Part shown: piece by piece, positions 45,632 to 53,017 of the stretch
How the letters are laid out: each line of letters begins with the position of its first letter
How positions within the stretch are numbered: position 1 is the stretch's first letter
Origin: Acidobacteriaceae bacterium
GTDB taxonomy: Bacteria; Acidobacteriota; Terriglobia; Terriglobales; Acidobacteriaceae
Direction of reading: 5' to 3'
Assembly: GCA_030039035.1 (NCBI GenBank)
Contig: JASHQQ010000195.1
Coordinates: forward strand, 1-60,151
Length of the DNA: 60,151 bases
Translations under genes and position numbers: made by a program
The notes under the pieces: model-generated
Databases searched by the model: none
The model's input: only the letters and a program-made list of their open reading frames with translations
Told to the model about the DNA's origin: nothing

Positions 45632-46860
45632 GCGCGCTGACGCTCCAGGTTCGGCAGCAGGCCGGTGAGCAGGCCGATGGCCGGCAGCCACGCGCAGAGT
45701 TTATAGACAAACACAATGCTCGTCAGGTCGGCGATGCGTCCCAGCACCGCCGCGCCTACCCCGCCCATGCCGAAGGCCAGGCCGAAGAAGATGCCCGAAA
45801 CAAGGCCCACGCGGCCGGGCATCAGCTCCTGCGCGTAGACCACGATCGCCGAGAACGCCGAGGCGATGACAAAACCGATCACGGCGGAGAGAATGCCGGT
45901 CCAGAAGAGATTGGCGTGCGGCATCAGCAGGGTGAACGGCAACACGCCGAGAATGGAGCCCCAGATGACGTATTTGGGGCCGATGCGGTCGCCGATCGGT
46001 CCGCCGAAGAAGGTCCCCGCGGCCGCGGCGCCGAGAAAGACGAACAGATGTAATTGCGAGCTGCGCACCGAAACGTGAAACCGGCTGATGAGGTAGAACG
46101 TGTAGTAACTCGAGAGGCTGGCCAGGTAGAAATACTTTGAAAAAACCAGTGCGGTGAGAACGGCAACTGCTCCGGCAATGGTGCGGCGCGGCAGCGCCGC
46201 ATGCCGATCGATTCGCACATGGCTGGGCGTGGCGCGCGCCAGGTGGTGCGAGCGCCAGCGCCCCACGCGATACAGGATGAATATGCCGGCGGCGGCAGCG
46301 ATCGAAAACCAGGCCACTCCGCGCTGGCCGACGGGCAGCACGATGAAGGCGGCCAGCAAGGGTCCGATCGCGCTGCCGGTGTTGCCGCCCACCTGGAAAA
46401 ACGACTGCGCAAATCCATGCTGCCCGCCCGAGGCGATGCGCGCAATGCGCGACGACTCGGGATGGAAGATCGCCGATCCCGCGCCCACCACCGCTGCGGC
46501 CAGCAGCAACGTCCCGAAGGTCGGCGCGACGGCCAGCACCGCCGTTCCGGCCAGCGTGAAACACATCCCGACGGCGAGCGCGTAGGGCATCGGCCTCCGG
46601 TCCGTGAACATGCCGATAAACGGCTGCAACAGGCTGGCGATCACCTGATAGGTGAGCGAGAGCAGCCCGACCTGGCTGAAGTTCAGCCGGAACGAGCTCT
46701 TCAGGATGGGATAAATCGACGGCAGCAGCGACTGCACCATGTCGTTGAGCAGATGGCAGACGCTGACGGCGGCCAGAATGGGGAAGATCGTTCCGGCCGC
46801 GGCCGCAGCCGTGGCGCCGGCCGGCGATTCGGCTGTCTCCGGAATCGGGGAAGTTGCCAT
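45628..46860 (-). CDS. MFS transporter, fosmidomycin-resistance (Fsr)-like
   Basis: This 410-residue, 12-helix major facilitator resembles Fsr: SVCHLLNDMVQSLLPSIYPI in helix 1, FSQVGLLSLTYQVIASLLQPF, the loop GMFTDRRPMPYALAVGM, and GAGSAIFHPESSRIARIASG with QSFFQVGGNTGSAIGPLLAA. Fsr-like proteins export fosmidomycin and related small molecules by proton antiport; the natural substrate here is unknown. The gene heads a two-gene operon with the conserved hypothetical (4-base overlap). A perfect 26-base palindrome lies about 157 bases upstream of its start and could be an operator. Its ribosome binding site (AAGG) is weak and close. Confidence 0.88.
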   Translation of the reverse strand: MATSPIPETAESPAGATAAAAAGTIFPILAAVSVCHLLNDMVQSLLPSIYPILKSSFRLNFSQVGLLSLTYQVIASLLQPFIGMFTDRRPMPYALAVGMCFTLAGTAVLAVAPTFGTLLLAAAVVGAGSAIFHPESSRIARIASGGQHGFAQSFFQVGGNTGSAIGPLLAAFIVLPVGQRGVAWFSIAAAAGIFILYRVGRWRSHHLARATPSHVRIDRHAALPRRTIAGAVAVLTALVFSKYFYLASLSSYYTFYLISRFHVSVRSSQLHLFVFLGAAAAGTFFGGPIGDRIGPKYVIWGSILGVLPFTLLMPHANLFWTGILSAVIGFVIASAFSAIVVYAQELMPGRVGLVSGIFFGLAFGMGGVGAAVLGRIADLTSIVFVYKLCAWLPAIGLLTGLLPNLERQRA

Positions 46861-47016
46861 GGGCCTTGGGCGGAGTCGCGCTTTGTTTCATGGTAAATGG
46901 AGGAGGTTGTGAGCGACGGCGGTTCCGGCCGCGCCGAAAGTGAGGGCAGCAAGCCGGTCGATTTCCGATGACCACGGAACGACACGGATTTCGTGATTCA
47001 AGGAAAGAGGTCGATC

Positions 47017-47042
47017 GTTGAATAACGAATCCGTTATTCAAC
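47017..47042. promoter_or_regulatory. Perfect 11-bp inverted repeat, putative operator
   Basis: GTTGAATAACG (47017-47027) and CGTTATTCAAC (47032-47042) are exact inverted repeats around AATC. The element is AT-rich in a GC-rich region. It lies 46 bases past the stop of the NTF2-like gene and about 157 bases before the Fsr-like gene, both on the minus strand. No T-run follows on either strand, so an operator for a dimeric regulator is more likely than a terminator. Confidence 0.55.
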
Positions 47043-47088
47043 AGAATTGCATTGCGAATCGCCGCCCGATCCCGCTTCGCCCGGTCGC

Positions 47089-47646
47089 TCAATTCTTCGA
47101 GAAAAGCGGAATATGAAACGGCATCTCGGCCGTGGACTGCTTCTTCTGCTTGTCTTTTTCCCTGGAGTCCTCGCGCAGCGAAGTGCGCTGGGAGTTGATG
47201 CAGAGCCAGTTGCCGTGAGCGCGTTCGTAGACGTGGGTAAAGACGCCCTTCTCGTCCACCTGGCTGGCATTCACCTTGTGGTGCAGCACGTAGGTTCCAT
47301 TGACCACGGCGATATCGCCAAGCAGGCGCACCGTGATGACCCGCTGCAAGAGGTGCACGGTCTTGTCCTCGCCGGAGATCAGCGTGGCCACCTGCTGGTT
47401 GCGGGTGGTCACGTCGCCTATGGCGGAGACATCGACAAACAGCGGGGAAAGAACCAGCTCCAGGCCGTACTGGTCGCGCTGGTTGATGGCGTTGGACCAG
47501 TTGTCCTCGACCTTCTGGAACTGACCGACTTCAGGGGATATGGACGTGGTGGCGGCGGGCTGGGCAGGAGCCGGCGTGGAATCCTGGGCAAGCAGAGCCC
47601 CGCAGGTAAGAACGAGAGCAGAAAACAAGACCGGGGAACGGACCAT
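47089..47646 (-). CDS. Secreted NTF2/DUF4440-like protein
   Basis: This 185-residue exported protein has a signal peptide (MVRSPVLFSALVLTCGALLA, cleavage near LLAQ). A DUF4440/NTF2-like domain follows: the helix VEDNWSNAINQRDQYGLELV, then LSPLFVDVSAIGDVTTRNQQ, and strands VITVRLLGDIAVVNGTYVLH and GVFTHVYERAHGNWLCINSQ. A basic tail (REDSREKDKQKKQS) ends in a hydrophobic patch. The start could instead be the ATG at 47676; AGGAG is 13 bases before 47646, a little far. The function is unknown. Confidence 0.72.
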   Translation of the reverse strand: MVRSPVLFSALVLTCGALLAQDSTPAPAQPAATTSISPEVGQFQKVEDNWSNAINQRDQYGLELVLSPLFVDVSAIGDVTTRNQQVATLISGEDKTVHLLQRVITVRLLGDIAVVNGTYVLHHKVNASQVDEKGVFTHVYERAHGNWLCINSQRTSLREDSREKDKQKKQSTAEMPFHIPLFSKN

Positions 47647-47745
47647 GATGCAAGAAAAACTCCTGTTTCCCATCATATCTCTTTGACTTGGGAGGCCACC
47701 CCGCCGGGAGCATGGAATCGGCCGAAGACGGGAGCAGCGCGGACC

Positions 47746-48507
47746 CTACATCACCGTCGCCAACTGCTCCGGTTGATGCACTGTGACAAGCGAGTCCTCG
47801 ATGGAGATCCAGCCATCCTTGCGGAACTGTCCCAGGGTGCGGGTGACGGTTTCGCGGGTGGTGCAGGCCATGGAGGCCATCTCTTCGTGGGTGAGCAGGA
47901 GCGGAAAGCGGAACCCGGCGCCAGCGACCTGCTCGCCGATCTGGTGGCCGAGCTCGAGCAGAAGGCGGCCGAGGCGGCCGGCAACCGTCTCGGCCAGCGA
48001 GATGCGGCAGGCATCCTGCAGGGCGAAGCGATACTCCTGGCAGATGCACTGGACGGCGCGCAATTGCGCTTCCCTGTGGATGCGGAGGAAGGCCAGAAAC
48101 CGGTCGCGCTCCACGGGACGAAGCTGCGCGGCGGTGAGTGTCTGGGCCGAAACCTCGTAAACGCCGTGCGAAAGGATGGCATAGAGGCCGAGCAGCGAAC
48201 CCGGTCCGGCCACGCGGACGATCATCTGCCGGTCGCACAGCCGGCCGACCGTCAGCTTGAGAAACCCGCCGCAGATCAGATAGAGGCAGCGCGCTTCTTC
48301 GCCTTCGGAAAAGAGTGGAGCCTGGGAGGGAAGCGATATGGTGCCGGTGGCAAGTTCCAGGTCCGCGAGCACGGCGCTGCCCAGCGAGCAGAACCACCCC
48401 GGACGGCGATTGGAGCAGGCTGCACAGCCCACAGGAGTCAGGTGGGACAGGCTCACGGCGCTGCCCGGCCTTTCGAGCACCCGCACTGCGTTCTCCGCGT
48501 TCGCCAT
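47746..48507 (-). CDS. Crp/Fnr-family regulator with N-terminal cysteine cluster
   Basis: This 253-residue protein has a cyclic-nucleotide-binding-type sensor domain (about 45-160), the dimerisation helix (about 145-190) and a C-terminal helix-turn-helix (THEEMASMACTTRETVTRTL, residues 206-225). The recognition helix carries Arg218, Glu219 and Arg223, the positions E. coli CRP uses to read TGTGA. The N-terminus holds C28, C31 and C40 (GCAACSNRRPGWFC), with C74, C79, C91, C154 and C156 further on. This is reminiscent of Fnr-like Fe-S or redox sensors, though the spacing differs from FNR. It diverges from the multiheme cytochrome cluster, with a TGTGA-N6-TCACG site in between, so it is the likely regulator of that cluster. 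Confidence 0.9.
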   Translation of the reverse strand: MANAENAVRVLERPGSAVSLSHLTPVGCAACSNRRPGWFCSLGSAVLADLELATGTISLPSQAPLFSEGEEARCLYLICGGFLKLTVGRLCDRQMIVRVAGPGSLLGLYAILSHGVYEVSAQTLTAAQLRPVERDRFLAFLRIHREAQLRAVQCICQEYRFALQDACRISLAETVAGRLGRLLLELGHQIGEQVAGAGFRFPLLLTHEEMASMACTTRETVTRTLGQFRKDGWISIEDSLVTVHQPEQLATVM

Positions 48508-48924
48508 GGTCTTGCCTCATCCGCCGGCGATGCGGCTTTTCCCCATTCCGGCGCCGGCCGTGCCGCGCGGCCTGCCAACCGGCCGCTGTGACCGGCTTCG
48601 GCGCCGGAAAGCAAACTTCGCCGTTTCCAGTGTGCCGGAGGAGCCTGCAACTCCGATGTGACGGGACTCACGCTTGTGCAGAAGACGGGTTGCCGTCGCA
48701 CGCGCCTGTCGGGTATCCCCCGGGATCCCTTCCTGCGCCGGTTCGCAATTGGTTCAAAGCCCTCGATGAGAGTCAGGTTGGGAATCGTGCGCGGTCCAAT
48801 GTTGATTTGAGCCATCGCAAGCACAGGCGAACCGCCGTAGGATGTCGGCAACAGGCAACACTCCACACGAAGAAAACTTCCTCGAAGTGCCGGGTGGCGC
48901 GAGCAGAAGAGGCGGGCTTTTTCC
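48508..48924. other. Divergent control region between the Crp/Fnr gene and the cytochrome operon
   Basis: This 417-base spacer has no coding frame that I believe. It contains the CRP-type palindrome at 48657-48672. No consensus FNR site (TTGAT-N4-ATCAA) was found; only a half site, TTGAT, occurs near 48798. No strong -35/-10 pair was identified in either direction. Confidence 0.5.
48657..48672. promoter_or_regulatory. CRP-family binding site (TGTGA-N6-TCACG)
   Basis: TGTGA (48657-48661), six bases CGGGAC, then TCACG (48668-48672): nine of ten positions of the CRP consensus TGTGA-N6-TCACA. It lies 150 bases upstream of the Crp/Fnr gene and about 250 bases upstream of the decaheme cytochrome gene. 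The regulator's recognition helix has the CRP-type R-E-x3-R pattern, so site and protein agree. Confidence 0.55.
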
Positions 48925-49884
48925 ATGCAATCCAAAGGGTCTCGGGTGCGGTGGGCAGAAAGTCTGGCCGGGGTCAGGCGAAGAGAACTGCGAGCCGTTT
49001 GGGCGTTGATTCTGGGCACGGGAGTTCTTTTCGCAGCGCCTGGGAGCAAAGCTGCGAACGGAAAATGGGCTCCGCAAACGGCGCCCGCGGCGCAATCGGA
49101 TTTTGTCGGCGGCGATGTTTGCGCCACTTGCCATGAAGAGGTCGCCAAAGGCTTCGCCTTGAATCCGCACAGCAAGCTCGCCGAAGAACACGGCAAATCG
49201 GGGGTGACCTGCGAAAGCTGCCATGGGCCGGGACGCGCCCACGTCGAATCGGGCGGCGACAAGAGCAGGATTTTCCGGTTCTCCGATGCATCCGCCAGGG
49301 AAGTCGATGAAAAGTGCCTCGGCTGCCACCAGGGCCAGCATGCCGACTTCGAGCGCTCGGCCCACGGCGACGGGAATGTGAGCTGCGTGGGCTGCCACAG
49401 CATTCACGCCGGCGCCGGCGGTGAACACCTGCTCAAGGCGGCGCAGCCCACGCTCTGCTACCAGTGCCACGCCGACATCCGCCCGCAGTTCGGCATGGCC
49501 TTTCATCACAAGGTCGACGAGGGACTGGTGAGCTGTTCGGATTGCCACGATCCCCACGGCACCTTCAACGTCACGCATCTGAAGAGCACGGCGGACCAGA
49601 ACGCGATCTGCACCAGGTGCCACATGGAGACGCGCGGGCCGTTTGTCTACGAACACGTCGCGGTGAAAGCGGAAGGATGCCTGGGCTGCCACTCGCCGCA
49701 CGGTTCGCAGAACGCGCGGCTCTTGAACATGCCGGGCATCAACATGCTGTGCAACCAGTGCCACAGTCCGGTGGCCGCGCACGCGGTAACCGGGGTGAGC
49801 CAGGGATCGGAGGAGCTGACGCCCTGCACGAGCTGCCACACCTATATCCACGGGTCGAACATCAACGCGGCATTCCTTCGCTAG
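48925..49884 (+). CDS. Decaheme c-type cytochrome, DmsE/MtrA/MtoA-type
   Basis: This 319-residue exported cytochrome has ten CxxCH motifs, starting at residues 66, 96, 131, 154, 178, 204, 229, 252, 276 and 301. Number, spacing and total length match the MtrA/DmsE family, where the protein sits inside an outer-membrane barrel and carries electrons between periplasm and surface. The hydrophobic segment AVWALILGTGVLFAAPG (about 24-40) is the signal peptide, after a long basic N-region; the start could be somewhat later. The MtrB-like barrel, monoheme cytochrome and NapC-like cytochrome follow on the same strand. GAGG lies 13 bases before the ATG. Confidence 0.93.
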   Translation: MQSKGSRVRWAESLAGVRRRELRAVWALILGTGVLFAAPGSKAANGKWAPQTAPAAQSDFVGGDVCATCHEEVAKGFALNPHSKLAEEHGKSGVTCESCHGPGRAHVESGGDKSRIFRFSDASAREVDEKCLGCHQGQHADFERSAHGDGNVSCVGCHSIHAGAGGEHLLKAAQPTLCYQCHADIRPQFGMAFHHKVDEGLVSCSDCHDPHGTFNVTHLKSTADQNAICTRCHMETRGPFVYEHVAVKAEGCLGCHSPHGSQNARLLNMPGINMLCNQCHSPVAAHAVTGVSQGSEELTPCTSCHTYIHGSNINAAFLR

Positions 49885-49985
49885 GCAGCCGGTGGGCCGT
49901 GTTTGGCCCGGCACGGGAAGGGGCGTCGGCGGTGGGTCCGGGGATGGCGGCGAAGGAGATGGTTTTTTGCAAATGAGGCTTGAAG

Positions 49986-52580
49986 ATGCGGATCGACTTT
50001 TTTTTTGAGCATTGCCAACAGCGGCGTTCCCGGCCCGGACCGCGATGCACGATCGCGGGCTGTGCCTTTGCGGCTCTGTCGATAACGACTGTCGCCGCCC
50101 AAGGCCCACCGACGCTGTTCCCGGCCGCGGAAACGCCCATGTCGGCGCCGCCGGGGTACGCGCTTCACCAGTCGGTGGACCTGGGCGGGCGCATTGCCAA
50201 TCCCAGCGGCAGCCCGGCCATGTACAGCACTCTGGTGAATCTGCAATCGGGGCTGCGCGTGCTGGGGGAGACCTTCGAGATGCGGGCGCTGCCGGGCCAT
50301 AAAGGCGGACCTGTCGATTCCATCACCGCCTTCGGCAGCGGGTTCGGCGGCGACCCGAACAACTTTGCCCGCCTCAATGCCTCCCGGGGCCGGCTCTACG
50401 ATTTCTCGGGATTCTTCCGCCGCGACCGCCAGTATTTCGATTACGACCTGCTGGGCAATCCCAATATTCCCGGGGGCCAATCGATTCCCATCGGCCCCGC
50501 CGCGGCGCCTACGGGCGCGCTGTCGTGGCCGCAACTGGATCAATCGGCGTACCTGTTCAACACGGTGCGCCGCATGACCGACGTCAATCTCACCCTGCTG
50601 CCGCTCTCGAGGTTCACGTACCGGGCGGGATATTCGCAAAACGTGCTTCAGGGGCCGAGCCTGTCGCCGAGCGGTTTTCAGGTGGCCGGCGGCGAGAACG
50701 AACTGCTGCTCGAAGAGATGCAGCGCAACAGCGCGGACGATTTCTTCGGCGCCATCGACTGGAAGCCGGCGCGGAACACCCGGATGAGCTTCGAGGAGCA
50801 GGTCGATCACATCAAGGCGGACTCGTACTTCACCGCGGATCCGGCTTACTTCTACGTGCAGGAGGCGGACGGGGCGAAGGTGGCGCTGCTGGCCAACTAT
50901 GACAGCCTTACGCCTTACACGGCCGGTTCCTGCAATGCCAACAGCATGGGAGCCGCCCCCCTGCTCTCAGCGCCCGGTACTCCAGGCGGGCTGCCGGTTA
51001 TCAATGCGGCCTGCGCGGCGATGACGAGCTACCTGCGCGCGCAGCCCACCCGTATTCTCTATCCCACCGAGATCCTCCGCCTGCAGAGCTCCAGCATCAG
51101 GAACACGGCGATGAACGGCGATATCCGTTACACCAGCGCGAATATGAGCCTGCCCGGCTACTACGAGAATTTTCAGGGACTGTCGGGAACCACGCGCGAG
51201 CTGATCTACACGGCGGCGGCCAGCGCCAGGCGCGAGGTGCTGGCTTTCGATTACGGCGTCGACTGGCGGGCTACGGAGAAGGTGGGTCTTTCCGATCAGG
51301 TGACGTACTCCAATGCGCAGCAGCCGGGCACGACGGTTATGACCGGCGTGACCACGGCCTCCACTCCGGCGACGGCGGGCAACGAGACCATCGGCTACGC
51401 GGGCACTCTGACCACCACCAAGGCTCCGCCCAATACCGGGACATTTTTCGGCAGCGGCACGACCGGCGCTCCGTGGCCGGACTTTTTCGGCCAGAAGTTC
51501 GTGACCAACGACGCGACAGCGAGCTGGGACGCTTGGTCCGGCGCCAGGGTTTCGCTGACCTACCGCTACCGCAAACACACCCTCGCCGAGGGGGTCCCTC
51601 ACAACTCGCCGATACCCGCGTGCGGGGTTCCGGCGTTCAACGACGCCGGCTTCTGCGGCACGGCGACGGTGAACCAGAACGGCGGCGTTCTGAATATCGC
51701 GTTGCGTCCGGCGAAGGAGTGGTATGTGGACGGCTCGGTCGAGGTGCTGTACGCCGATAACGTGTTCACCCCGGTCGCCCCGCGCCAGCTCGAGCACTAC
51801 CGGCTGAAGGCTCTCTACAGGCCCAGGAACTGGGCGGCGATCACCGGCGCCTACAACGACATGGAGCTGCACAACAACACCGGCAACCTGGCGAGCTCAC
51901 CGGCCAGCGCCGCCGACGGACCGCTGAACCACGTGGCGCACACCCGCGCGTTCAGCATGGGAGCCGATCTGGTTCCGAACGAGCGCTATGGATTCAATCT
52001 CAACTATGCGTATACCGATGTGTACACGGCGACGAACATTTGCTATGACGCCGCAGCCAGCGCCACCCTGCCGGGCGCGGCGACGCCCAGCGGCGCGGCC
52101 TGCCCGGGCGCCTCGGTGCTGTTTACCAATTATTACGAGTTCGGACCGGTCAAGGATTTCATGGATGCACCGGCGCAGTCCGGATCGGCGGCATTCACCC
52201 TCTCTCCCGCGAAACGGCTGCGTTCCAATATCGGCTATCACATCAGCTCGGTCGACGGCAGCCGCTTCTACAACGATGCGCGGGATGTCGCCGGCTCTCT
52301 GGTGTCCACCTATCAGTCTCCGTTCGTAAGGGTGGGGTGGGCGCTCCGTCCGGGACTGGCCTGGAATGCAGAGTACAACTTCTACGGCTACGGAGAGGGT
52401 GGTCCGTCGGGCGCAGAGTACTGCAGCACTTCGAATCCCACGCCCGGATCGCCGGCGCCTGTGGTCCCTTGCAGTTCGCTTTCCTATCCGACGGGCAGAA
52501 CGGAGTCGCCTGCCGGATTGACCGCTCCGCGAAACTTCCATGCCAACAACGTGACCGTCGGCATGCACTACGAGTTCTGA
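49986..52580 (+). CDS. Outer-membrane beta-barrel, MtrB/PioB/MtoB-like porin of a cytochrome conduit
   Basis: This 864-residue protein has a cleavable signal (TIAGCAFAALSITTVAAQ) and then an array of amphipathic beta strands rich in aromatic girdles (GRLYDFSGFFRRDRQYFDYD, FTYRAGYSQNVLQG, RFYNDARDVAGSLV), ending in NVTVGMHYEF. A C-terminal Phe is typical of outer-membrane barrels. The assignment to the MtrB group rests on this architecture and on position directly after a decaheme MtrA-type gene; it is larger than MtrB (about 700) and I see no MtrB N-terminal CxxC. ATG 49986 has GAGG 7 bases upstream; a TTG two codons earlier is possible. Codons 5-7 contain a run of nine T. Confidence 0.8.
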   Translation: MRIDFFFEHCQQRRSRPGPRCTIAGCAFAALSITTVAAQGPPTLFPAAETPMSAPPGYALHQSVDLGGRIANPSGSPAMYSTLVNLQSGLRVLGETFEMRALPGHKGGPVDSITAFGSGFGGDPNNFARLNASRGRLYDFSGFFRRDRQYFDYDLLGNPNIPGGQSIPIGPAAAPTGALSWPQLDQSAYLFNTVRRMTDVNLTLLPLSRFTYRAGYSQNVLQGPSLSPSGFQVAGGENELLLEEMQRNSADDFFGAIDWKPARNTRMSFEEQVDHIKADSYFTADPAYFYVQEADGAKVALLANYDSLTPYTAGSCNANSMGAAPLLSAPGTPGGLPVINAACAAMTSYLRAQPTRILYPTEILRLQSSSIRNTAMNGDIRYTSANMSLPGYYENFQGLSGTTRELIYTAAASARREVLAFDYGVDWRATEKVGLSDQVTYSNAQQPGTTVMTGVTTASTPATAGNETIGYAGTLTTTKAPPNTGTFFGSGTTGAPWPDFFGQKFVTNDATASWDAWSGARVSLTYRYRKHTLAEGVPHNSPIPACGVPAFNDAGFCGTATVNQNGGVLNIALRPAKEWYVDGSVEVLYADNVFTPVAPRQLEHYRLKALYRPRNWAAITGAYNDMELHNNTGNLASSPASAADGPLNHVAHTRAFSMGADLVPNERYGFNLNYAYTDVYTATNICYDAAASATLPGAATPSGAACPGASVLFTNYYEFGPVKDFMDAPAQSGSAAFTLSPAKRLRSNIGYHISSVDGSRFYNDARDVAGSLVSTYQSPFVRVGWALRPGLAWNAEYNFYGYGEGGPSGAEYCSTSNPTPGSPAPVVPCSSLSYPTGRTESPAGLTAPRNFHANNVTVGMHYEF

Positions 52581-52640
52581 CGCGCTGCAAGGAGTGCGAC
52601 CGGCGGTTGCGGTGCGGTTTCAGAAAAGAGGAGTCGGAAG

Positions 52641-52961
52641 ATGAACAGGGCGATTCGTGCGGGGTGGGTGCTCGGTCTGGTTGTTCTTGTGGCCCGTGCA
52701 GCGGGTCTTGCCCAGGCCCCCGGCGAGGAGGTCTATAAATCGAAGTGCCAGATGTGCCACGGCGCAACCGGCGCCGCCGACACGCCGACCGGCAGGATGC
52801 TGAAGGTGAAGCCGGTCTCCGATCCCGAGATCCGGAAGCTGACCGCGGAACAGATGTTCGACTCGACCCGGGCCGGCAAGGGCAAGATGCAGCCGTTCAA
52901 AGACAAGCTCACCGACCAGCAGATCAGGGACTCGGTGACATATTACCGATCGTTGAAATAA
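52641..52961 (+). CDS. Monoheme class I cytochrome c (MtoD-like position)
   Basis: This small 106-residue periplasmic cytochrome has a signal peptide (WVLGLVVLVARAAGLAQ), one CQMCH haem site at residues 36-40, and a probable Met83 axial ligand in GKGKMQPFKDKL. The final helix LTDQQIRDSVTYYRSLK is typical of class I cytochromes. It would shuttle electrons in the periplasm between the NapC-like membrane cytochrome and the decaheme protein, the role given to MtoD in Sideroxydans. GAGGAG lies about 8 bases before the ATG. It follows the barrel by 60 bases and precedes the NapC-like gene by 56. Confidence 0.92.
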   Translation: MNRAIRAGWVLGLVVLVARAAGLAQAPGEEVYKSKCQMCHGATGAADTPTGRMLKVKPVSDPEIRKLTAEQMFDSTRAGKGKMQPFKDKLTDQQIRDSVTYYRSLK

Positions 52962-53017
52962 ACTTGTCCTTCTTCGCAATCACCGGCGGTTAGCGCAGGT
53001 AAGCGCAGGGGGTAGAA

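Noticed and set aside
48925-49884. Reading the decaheme protein as part of a DMSO reductase (DmsE) system
   Set aside because: DmsE and MtrA/MtoA share the same family, but no dmsA or dmsB catalytic subunit lies in the window, so the conduit reading is preferred without excluding DmsE ancestry.
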